Assembly: GCA_903922535.1 (NCBI GenBank)
Contig: CAIXUF010000732.1
Coordinates: 1 to 6,405 of the forward strand
Length of the DNA: 6,405 nucleotides
Reading direction: 5' to 3'
From: Candidatus Hydrogenedentota bacterium
GTDB lineage: Bacteria > Hydrogenedentota > Hydrogenedentia > Hydrogenedentiales > CAITNO01
Below the pieces are notes generated by a model. The model was not told where the DNA came from, did not search any database, and saw nothing but the letters and a program-made list of their open reading frames with translations. A program made the position numbers and the translations under genes. Shown in pieces: positions 1 to 6,100 of the stretch. The first letter of the stretch is position 1; every line of letters begins with the position of its first letter.

Positions 1-2410
1 CGACTAGGGAACCGGTCAACACCCAGGTCTGTGCCGGATCGGGATCGCCGTAAGTCTTTGTTTTGGCGTCTGCGGTCAGTGTCAGCGGCCTGGGAGTAAT
101 ATTAGCTGTCAGCCCGACCGGTTGAGTCACCGCGTAGTTCCCCGCCGATGCGCCAGTTAACGTCAGCCCTGCCGTCGCCGCAATGCCCAAACCCACATTT
201 GCCGTGGCAAAGGCGCCCGTACCAGGGGTTTGCACGATAACGAAATCCGTGCCCACCACGCCGGTCAGCATAAAATCACCGGCAATCGTGGCCGACGTGG
301 TCCCGTCATAGACCTTGTTCGATGCTGCGGCACCAGTCACGGTCAGCGGTTTGGCAGTGATATCCGCAGTCAGTCCAGTCGGTTGGAGCAGCATGTAGTT
401 GCTTGCGGAAGCGCCGCCCAAGGTCCACATGCCCATGGCCGTCACCAAAATGCCCCTGCCCGCATTTTTGCCGTTAAACACGCCTACCGACGGCGCGGTC
501 ACGTTGACCGTGTCTCCGTTGACCACGCCTGACAGGGCGGCGCCGCTTATACTGGCAGCCGTGGTGCCGTCATAGACTTTGTTCGATGCGGCGGCGTTGC
601 TTACTGTCAATGTTTTCGACGTGATGATTAGGTTCGCGCCGACAAAGGTCAGGCTGTAGTTCGGACCGGCGCTCACCGTGCCCTGGCTGATAGCATAGGG
701 ACCGCCAAGAACCGTCTCGCCTGCGGCACGGGCCAGTGCGCCGCTCAACATATCACTGCCCACCAGCGAGCCCGCTGGGGGTTGACAGGTCAGCACCGGG
801 TCGGTGTCGCCGTAAACCTTTATCTTGGCATCCGCGATCACCATCAGCGGCTTGGGGGTGATCATTAGGTTCGCGCCAACAAAGGTGACGGTGTATTTCG
901 CCGGGGCAGCCAATCGTCCCTGGGCAATGGAATAGGGGCCGTCAAGGACCGTTTCACCTGCGGCGCGCGTGAGTGCGCCTCTCATCGTGTCGCCGGGATC
1001 AAGCGGCGGAATGACGGTATAGGTCAAAGTCGGGTCGGCGTCGCCGTAAACCTTGGTCATGGCATCTGCGGTTATCGTAATATTGACGGGGGTGAACCAT
1101 TTTGCGTAAAGGATTTGGGCGGCCATCATGGTCACCGTCGTCGCAGCGGTCGCCTCTGTGCCGGTGCCGTCGGCGCCCGTCCACCATCCGCCGAAATTGT
1201 AGCCTTGAAACGTGGGGGTCGGCAGGGTCCCGTAGGGTAAGCCATAGGTCACTACCTCACTGCCAGGTAACACGGTGCCACCCTGTGGATCAAAAGTCAC
1301 CGTGTAGGTGTTCGGAACGAAGACCGCCTGCACCGCATGACCGTTGCGGTCCAACGTTGTGGATTGATCGACTTTCAGACCCGCTTTGAACGTGTACGTT
1401 GCGTAGGTGGAAACCTGGACCCAGTTGTCGGAGGCCCCCTGTGCCGCGGTGTTCACCTGCCACTTCCCAAAGGCATAGCCTGCATCCGGCACGGCGGTAA
1501 TGTTGACGGAAGCGTTATAGTCGTAACTTCCGTCGGTCCATGCGGGATCGCTGGTCGAACTTCCTTTCTTCAGAGTTCCACCCGTGCCTGCCGTGGCGTT
1601 GACTGAGTACGACGGCTTGTACGCCGCGGCGCAGACGCTCCATTTGGCACTGCCATTGTTCGACGTGTAGTTCATGAGCTTGTTGGCGGATGAAGCCATG
1701 TAGAAGTTGCCGGTCGAATATCGGCGGTTGGTGGCGCTGAGCCAAGTGGATACCCCGGTCTGACCGGCCGCCGGAGTCAGTGTCAATGTCGAGCTGGCCG
1801 GGACGAGCGCGGCGCTGTCAACGATGACAAAGTCCACTGGTATCGGCCCGTTGGTCAAATTGGCCGTGGTCACATTGGTCAGGCCCGAGGTTCCCGCACC
1901 GCTGTTCGCGTAGGCCCCGTACGGGGTGGAAGACCGCGGATTCTCCTGGTCAATGTTTCCGAAACAGGAAATTGCCGCCTGCTTTCTGTCAATGGAACCT
2001 TTGTACGTTATCGTCAGCGTGTAGGTCTGGGGGACGGCCGAATCGCCGATTGCCGCATAAAACTGTTCCATGCCGTGCCCGTTTGTGGTGCCAATTAGCA
2101 GAATGCCCCCCTCTGCTTTGGTGAACGTTCTTCCATTCCACGTCGGCAGCGCGGCAGTCGACATGATCGCGTCGGCCTGGTTTCCCGATGATGATTTGTA
2201 GGTTGATGCCGTAAGCACCAGGACACGGTTCGTGCCGACCGGCGCGGTGTAGGTGCCGGATTCCGAGGCACCAGGCGCGGTGCTGGCTATCACTTCTGAC
2301 TGTGCCGCCAGAAGCTGAGGCGCGGCAAAGGCCGACTCCGCAACAACGCAGCACAGGCAGGCCGCGATGGCCAGAATCAATACGAAACCCAAGCTCAACC
2401 GGCCGTTCAT
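1..2410 (-). CDS. Secreted modular surface protein with InlB-type, MBG and YDG repeats (3' end outside window)
   Basis: An uninterrupted minus-strand frame opens at ATG 2410-2408 and gives 803 residues before running off the left edge. The start is supported by a GGAG ribosome site 9 bases upstream and by an immediate signal peptide: Arg4, a hydrophobic stretch to about residue 24, and a likely signal peptidase I cut after Ala-Phe-Ala (27-29). Order of parts: a beta-rich N-terminal region of about 45-265 that I cannot assign to a named family; a divergent InlB-type repeat (268-367, with GKW at 315-317); a classic InlB B-repeat (369-438, from YTVTFDPQGG to YAKW); two MBG units (443-520, 521-599; motif KVYGD); two YDG units (600-687, 688-774; motif NKVYDGTT); and the start of a third MBG unit. 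Such modules are known as stalk-like parts of exported adhesins and other cell-surface proteins. A surface-exposed structural or binding role is inferred; the real effector or anchoring domain may lie in the missing C-terminus. No enzyme motif is visible. Confidence 0.9.
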   Translation of the reverse strand, partial: MNGRLSLGFVLILAIAACLCCVVAESAFAAPQLLAAQSEVIASTAPGASESGTYTAPVGTNRVLVLTASTYKSSSGNQADAIMSTAALPTWNGRTFTKAEGGILLIGTTNGHGMEQFYAAIGDSAVPQTYTLTITYKGSIDRKQAAISCFGNIDQENPRSSTPYGAYANSGAGTSGLTNVTTANLTNGPIPVDFVIVDSAALVPASSTLTLTPAAGQTGVSTWLSATNRRYSTGNFYMASSANKLMNYTSNNGSAKWSVCAAAYKPSYSVNATAGTGGTLKKGSSTSDPAWTDGSYDYNASVNITAVPDAGYAFGKWQVNTAAQGASDNWVQVSTYATYTFKAGLKVDQSTTLDRNGHAVQAVFVPNTYTVTFDPQGGTVLPGSEVVTYGLPYGTLPTPTFQGYNFGGWWTGADGTGTEATAATTVTMMAAQILYAKWFTPVNITITADAMTKVYGDADPTLTYTVIPPLDPGDTMRGALTRAAGETVLDGPYSIAQGRLAAPAKYTVTFVGANLMITPKPLMVIADAKIKVYGDTDPVLTCQPPAGSLVGSDMLSGALARAAGETVLGGPYAISQGTVSAGPNYSLTFVGANLIITSKTLTVSNAAASNKVYDGTTAASISGAALSGVVNGDTVNVTAPSVGVFNGKNAGRGILVTAMGMWTLGGASASNYMLLQPTGLTADITAKPLTVTGAAASNKVYDGTTSATIAGDFMLTGVVGTDFVIVQTPGTGAFATANVGLGIAATAGLTLTGASAGNYAVTQPVGLTANITPRPLTLTADAKTKTYGDPDPAQTWVLTGSLV
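2..88 (-). repeat. MBG repeat unit 3 (cut by window edge)
   Basis: Residues 775-803 of the surface protein restart the MBG pattern: PLTLTADAKTKTYGDPDPAQ, then a turn and LTGSLV. The TYGD core and the DPDP turn match the KVYGDADP and KVYGDTDP of the two earlier MBG units. Only the first third of the unit lies inside the window. Confidence 0.75.
89..349 (-). repeat. YDG repeat unit 2
   Basis: Residues 688-774 (87 residues). The unit opens with PLTV and SNKVYDGTT, has a central GVVGTD turn, and closes with GNYAVTQP and the linker ANITPRPL. It lines up with YDG unit 1 over its whole length. YDG units are beta-sandwich stalk modules of bacterial surface proteins; no catalytic role is expected. 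Confidence 0.8.
350..613 (-). repeat. YDG repeat unit 1
   Basis: Residues 600-687 (88 residues). It carries SNKVYDGTTAASISG near the start, then GVVNGDTVNV, and SNYMLLQPTGLTADITAK at the end, the standard YDG outline. A 29-base segment at 567-595 matches the equivalent segment of unit 2 at 303-331 at 27 positions, with a spacing of 264 bases. Confidence 0.8.
614..850 (-). repeat. MBG repeat unit 2
   Basis: Residues 521-599 (79 residues). Key features are IKVYGDTDPVLTC near the start, a GSDMLSGALARAAGETV middle, GPYAISQG, and the closing strand NYSLTFVGANLIIT. It aligns without gaps of note to MBG unit 1, and the closing DNA (627-649) is almost identical to that of unit 1 (864-886). Confidence 0.82.
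851..1084 (-). repeat. MBG repeat unit 1
   Basis: Residues 443-520. It reads NITITADAMTKVYGDADP at the start, then DTMRGALTRAAGETV, GPYSIAQG, and the closing strand KYTVTFVGANLMITPK. This is the typical MBG pattern, and the unit follows the InlB B-repeat after only a four-residue linker. Confidence 0.82.
1097..1306 (-). repeat. InlB B-repeat (Listeria-Bacteroides repeat) module
   Basis: Residues 369-438 of the surface protein: YTVTFDPQGGTV at the start, a YGLPYGTLPTPTFQGYNFGG core, WWTGADGTGTE, then TVTMMAAQILYAKW at the end. The YxVTFDxxGG, the GYxFxGWW and the closing LYAKW are the diagnostic positions of this small beta-grasp-like module of about 70 residues. It is common in exported proteins of Firmicutes, Bacteroidetes and Verrucomicrobia. 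Confidence 0.88.
1310..1609 (-). repeat. Divergent InlB-type repeat module
   Basis: Residues 268-367: YSVNATAGTGGTLKKGSS at the start, a VNITAVPDAGYAFGKWQVN core, and TLDRNGHAVQAVFVPN at the end. The GGT turn, the VxITAxPDxGYxFxKW core and the closing AVF strand are the pattern of the divergent InlB B-repeat family. An insertion of about 35 residues between the core and the closing strand (residues 320-355) makes it longer than usual. Confidence 0.7.
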
Positions 2411-2419
2411 GATTTTCTT

Positions 2420-2423
2420 CTCC
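2420..2423 (-). promoter_or_regulatory. Ribosome binding site of the surface-protein gene
   Basis: On the minus strand the sequence is GGAG, nine bases before the ATG at 2410-2408, inside the purine-rich stretch GGAGAAGAAAATC. It fixes the start of the surface-protein gene. Confidence 0.7.
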
Positions 2424-2707
2424 GCTGTTGCTGCCCCTTCATGACTGGACATGGATATACACCTCGCCTGTTTGGATTCTGACACAATGCGATGTCTCTC
2501 GCACCTTTGATTACGCACCTACATGCCCCCTTTGAACTGCCTTGGAGCGCTTCCTGATTCCCGCATCTGCCGCGCGCAAATGCCCTGTAAATAATGCTAC
2601 AACTTCCAGTTCTGGGTGTCAAGCGGAAAAGAAGGATTCTGTTTCCTCGCTCTTTGATGTGTGCAGCGCCGTTTTAACACTCTACGTATCCGGTAGTCAG
2701 ATTTGTC

Positions 2708-2722
2708 TCCCGCTGCGCGGGA
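2708..2722. repeat. Perfect GC-rich dyad TCCCGC-TGC-GCGGGA
   Basis: A six-base perfect inverted repeat with a three-base centre, ending 15 bases before the -35 hexamer of the repressor promoter. No T-tract follows on either strand, so it does not look like a terminator. It could bind a second regulator or lie in the 5' leader of the divergent transcript. Function unknown. Confidence 0.5.
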
Positions 2723-2737
2723 TGGGCAACGTGCCTC

Positions 2738-2765
2738 TTGACATCTACTGTAGTTGCAGTATAAA
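2738..2765 (+). promoter_or_regulatory. Sigma-70-like promoter of the repressor/protease operon
   Basis: A perfect -35 hexamer TTGACA (2738-2743) and a near-consensus -10 TATAAA (2760-2765) are separated by 16 bases. Transcription would start near 2772, giving a leader of only about 24 bases before the ATG at 2796. It is the best promoter match I could see in the window, and the palindromic elements around it suggest repression. Confidence 0.75.
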
Positions 2766-2783
2766 CTACGGCAAACACAGTAG
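2745..2783. promoter_or_regulatory. Candidate BlaI-type operator overlapping spacer, -10 and start site
   Basis: CTACTGTAG (2745-2753) is a perfect nine-base dyad in the promoter spacer. GTAGTT (2750-2755) and AACTAC (2764-2769) form a second perfect dyad with an eight-base centre covering the -10. CTACTG (2745-2750) and CAGTAG (2778-2783) form a third pair spanning the start site. TGTAGT (2749-2754) equals a half-site of the known staphylococcal mec operator (ACTACA-TA-TGTAGT). Spacing and orientation differ from that operator, so the exact bound site is uncertain, but autorepression by the adjacent BlaI-like protein is likely. Confidence 0.55.
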
Positions 2784-2786
2784 GAG
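2782..2786 (+). promoter_or_regulatory. Ribosome binding site of the BlaI-like repressor
   Basis: AGGAG ends nine bases before the ATG at 2796. It decides the start: an in-frame TTG at 2787 would touch this site directly and is too close to be used. Confidence 0.8.
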
Positions 2787-2795
2787 TTGGCAGCG

Positions 2796-3191
2796 ATGCG
2801 AACCAGACAACCTTCCAAACTGGAAATGGCCATTCTCAGCCGACTATGGGAACAGGGGGGGATGACGGTGCGCGAGATGATGGAAGCCCTGCCCGACGGC
2901 AAGCAGCGGGCCTACACCTCCGTACTTTCCGTCCTGCAGGCGATGGAGCGCAAACGCCTGGTGCGCCACGAGAACCGCGGCAACACGCACGTGTACCACG
3001 CCGCGGCCCGCCGCGACACGACGCTGGGCCATGCACTGCGCGATCTGGTGCGCGATGTCTTTGGCGGATCGTCCACCGCCGCCGTGCAGCAGCTCCTGCA
3101 GGAGGGGGATGTGTCGGGCGAGGAACTGGACGAGGTGGAACGGCTGATTGCCGGCATGCGCCAGAAGCGCGGAGAGGAAGGGAAACCATGA
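2796..3191 (+). CDS. BlaI/MecI-family (penicillinase repressor-type) transcriptional repressor
   Basis: 131 residues from ATG 2796 to TGA 3189-3191, close to the usual 120-130 of the family. The N-terminal half is a winged helix: PSKLEMAILSRLWEQGGMTV (6-25) opens as in BlaI, and the stretch from AYTSVLSVLQ to ERKRLV (39-56) is the recognition-helix signature of BlaI/MecI. A wing follows with RHENRGNTHVYH (57-68). The C-terminal half (75-126) is helical and should form the dimer, with VFGGS at 88-92. In the known systems the dimer binds its own promoter until a BlaR1-type protease, directly or indirectly, has it cleaved. I see no Asn-Phe pair like the BlaI cleavage site of Staphylococcus aureus, so the inactivation site here may differ. 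It overlaps the M56 gene by ATGA and so forms an operon with it. Family assignment is firm; target genes beyond autoregulation are inference. Confidence 0.93.
   Translation: MRTRQPSKLEMAILSRLWEQGGMTVREMMEALPDGKQRAYTSVLSVLQAMERKRLVRHENRGNTHVYHAAARRDTTLGHALRDLVRDVFGGSSTAAVQQLLQEGDVSGEELDEVERLIAGMRQKRGEEGKP
3174..3191 (+). promoter_or_regulatory. Translational coupling junction between repressor and protease
   Basis: The repressor stop and the protease start share ATGA (3188-3191). A purine-rich stretch from 3171 to 3185 (GAGG at 3174-3177, ten bases before the ATG; AAGGG at 3178-3182, five bases before) serves as ribosome site. The arrangement implies coupled translation of the two proteins. 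Confidence 0.75.
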
Positions 3192-6100
3192 CGCTCTTGT
3201 TCCTGGGAGGATTCCCGGTCCGGTTGGATCATCTTGAGGCGGTGCTGCTGCACAGCCTTTGGCAGGGGCTCGTGGCCAGCCTGGTCGTGTTCATGTCGCT
3301 GCGGCGCACGCCGGTAAGTCACGCCCGGCTCCGTTATAGCATTGCCGTTGCGGGACTGTTCGGACTGGTGCTGGCCGTGCTGGTTACCTGGTGCACGCTT
3401 GAATACATGGACCGCGCACCCGCATTGCAGGCGGGTGCTGTGGCGCCGCAAGCCGTCGAGACAATCGCCACGACCGCTCCGGCGGTGGCGGCGGCGCCCA
3501 TGCCGCCGATCACGCCCCCCCCCCTATCCGCGGTGCCACGGTTTATCCCGGTGCAGGAACTGCTTGCGGTTTGGGTCGCCGGGGTGCTCGTAATGCTTGT
3601 GCGCCTGTTCTGGCTGTTGCGGGGCGCGCGCGCGTTGTCACAGCGGGCGCTTTCCGTGACTGACCCGGCGGTCTGCGACGTGCTTGAGGACATGCGCGCG
3701 GCGTTGCGCGTCTCGCGGCGCGTGGCGGTGCGCGCCGTCGACGGGCTCGCCTCGCCCGCGGCGATGGGCCTGTTCTGGCCCGTGGTGCTGCTGCCGCTGT
3801 CGATGGTGACCGGCCTGACCGCCGATCAGCTTCGGATCGTGCTCGCCCACGAACTGGCCCACATCCGCCGCTACGACTACCTGGTCAACTTCCTCCAGCT
3901 TGTGGTTGAGTCGCTGCTGTACTTCAATCCGGCGGTGTGGTGGCTCAGCCGCCAGATTCGCATCGAGCGCGAGGCCTGCTGCGACGCGCTGGCTGCCGCC
4001 GTGTCCGGCGGCGTGGAATGCTACGCCGCCGCGCTTGCCGACGTGGCCAGCCTTTGCCTGCGGGGCACGCTGGTTCCCGCCACGGTTCAGGCTTTGGGTG
4101 ACGAACGGCGCTCCGGCGGGCTTGCCGACCGCGTGCGTCGGCTCCTGCTGCCCGGTTACTGGCCCCGGCTGCGGCTCCGCTGGCACAGCGTTGCGCTGGG
4201 CCTGCTGGTGTCCGCCGCCCTGCTGTTGGGGCTTTACCAAAGTTCCAAACTCGGTGTCGCCTTTGCGGGCTGGTGCTTCACCGACGCGCAGCGCGTTGAG
4301 GCGCTCAACAGCGTGGACAAGGACCTGATTCCGCGCCCCTGGGACCCGAACGAGGTCCGGGAGCAGGTGAAGGTGTCGGGCCGACTGGTATTGCCGGACG
4401 GCAAGACGCTGCCCACGGAGGGCGTCTACCTGGGCTGCACGAGCATTGACCGCCACTGCACCTCTTCAGCCGGGGAGTGCCTAAAAGAGAACCGGTTCTC
4501 GTTCCAGACAGCCACCGGCCAAATATACCTGCATGCCTGCCTGCCGGGCTATGCGCCCGTGTGGGTTGGTCCGCTGCAGGGCGACGCGACCCATCCCATT
4601 GAGAACGTGGACATTCTTCTTGAGCCGAGCGTTCCGGCGACCGTGCGTTTTCTGGACACCAAGGGCGCCCCCATTCCGAACGTCAAGGTCACAGGGGGAT
4701 ACCGCTACCTGCCCAACTCGCTCTCCATATCCATAGATCGCGGTTCCGACGCTTCCGGCCAGATCCAATTCGAGCAGTCCGGGAAGGCTCCTGTTCCCCT
4801 TTCTCTAAGCGCCGAAGCGTCCGGTTTTGTCCGGTCCACGCGGGACAATCTGTTGTGCAGTGCGGGCACCACCACGGACTGGGTGCTTCAGGCCGACGCT
4901 CCCATCGAGGGGACAGTCGTGGACAAAGCCAGCGGGATTCCCGTGGAAGGGGCCGAGGTGGCGGAGTTGTTTGAAGAGGCGAACAACCGCTGGGTACACG
5001 ATGCGGATGGTGAGACCGTGGCCACCTCCGACGCGCAGGGGCGCTTTTTCCTCAAGGGCTTCGACAAAACCCAGGGTTATTACTTCCTGGTGCGTCATGC
5101 CGGCCACGGCACCGAGATGGTCCACATTGGGCCCCCCTTCGAGGCACCGGTGACGGTGGGCCTCGTGCCGCGCTATGTGCGGGGCGTCATCCGGGGGGAT
5201 TTGAGCCTGTTGAAACGAAAGAAACCGGAAGACTTTCCCGGATGGCTCAAGGGCCTGTCACCCTCGTTCAAGCGAATGATCAGTGGGGGGATGAACGGAC
5301 TGGGTCTGAGCACGGGCGCGGAGGTTCCCATCGTGAGCAGTTCGATGGAACTGCGCATTGGCAACATGGGCTATGGCGGCTCGAATGGCGACACCCCCGT
5401 CGCCATCAAGGACGGGGTGGGTACCTTCCAGATCGACGGGTTACGCGCGGGCAATCTGTTTATTGCCGCCGGTCCCGTGACGAAGCGGGTACCGGTGAAT
5501 GACCCAGTGGAAGATCTGGTCATCGATCTTTCCGCGACCGACAACTCCCGGAAACGCACCGTGAAGCTTGACTTCCCCGTACCGGCCGGCGCCGACGCCG
5601 CCACGGGAACCGTGAGCATTCAAGGCCACTACGACGACGACCGGCCTTTCGAGCACAGCAAGGTGGAGGTTGCCAACGGCCATGGGGAACTGATCCTTGT
5701 TGTGCCGGTGACCCTGAGCATCTGGGTGGACGGTCTCACCGGATATCTTCCCAAGCCGGAGGCGGGCGACAAGGGAGCGTCCCTTTTCGGGGCCAATACA
5801 AAGTCCTGCGTGATTCCCGACGGGACAGACCCGTACGTGGTGGAAACACCGCTCGAACGGGCCGGCGCGATTGAGGGCGTGGTGCTGCTGGAGGACGGCT
5901 CGCCCGCGATGCAGGCCCGGGTGGACGCGCAATATGTCACGGTGGAGGGAAACAACACAAGCACCCGTTCACTGTCCACCACGTCCAACGAGTGCAGCCC
6001 GAAGGGCGAGTTTGCCTTTCTGCCCGCTCCGCTCAACCAGACCATCGAAGTGAAAGCGACGCTAGATTGCGCCACGCAGACCGCGCGGGTGAAACTGTCC

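Larger units (their letters stand above)
2411..2795. other. Divergent intergenic regulatory region
   Basis: No convincing gene lies in these 385 bases between the two divergent starts. The DNA is much poorer in GC than its flanks: 26 of 60 bases at 2581-2640, against 44 of 60 at 3001-3060 in the repressor gene. It holds the minus-strand ribosome site (2420-2423), a GC-rich dyad (2708-2722), a strong plus-strand promoter (2738-2765) with overlapping CTAC/GTAG dyads, and the plus-strand ribosome site (2782-2786). I found no convincing promoter for the minus-strand gene and no terminator, as expected for a divergent upstream region. Confidence 0.75.

Noticed and set aside
1..1084. Regularly spaced DNA repeats as a CRISPR array or mobile-element repeats
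   Set aside because: The periodicity (237 and 264 bases) is in frame and explained by MBG and YDG protein modules; no short identical repeats with unique spacers.
2454..2487. Minus-strand TTGTGT / TATATC pair as a promoter for the surface gene
   Set aside because: The spacer is 22 bases, too long for a sigma-70 promoter, and neither element is strong.
2407..2622. 71-codon minus-strand open frame in the intergenic region
   Set aside because: It overlaps the supported start of the surface-protein gene in another frame, has an odd Arg/Cys-rich composition and would run through the control region.
2708..2722. GC-rich dyad as an intrinsic terminator
   Set aside because: No T-run follows on either strand and there is no gene ending into it.
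2787..2795. TTG start three codons upstream for the repressor
   Set aside because: It abuts the AGGAG ribosome site with no spacing; ATG at 2796 has the proper nine-base gap.
2542..2865. 107-codon plus-strand open frame crossing the promoter
   Set aside because: It runs through the -35/-10 elements and into the repressor gene in another frame; no family resemblance.
3500..3530. Frameshift at the C10 tract
   Set aside because: Frame before (membrane segments 1-2) and after (segment 3, HELAH) the tract is the same, so the gene is intact as given.
3638..4456. 272-codon open frame on the minus strand inside the M56 gene
   Set aside because: It is antisense to the zinc-protease core, which has clear family motifs in the plus frame. 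Its protein is Gln/His/Arg/Gly-rich with no recognisable domain, typical of a shadow frame in GC-rich DNA.
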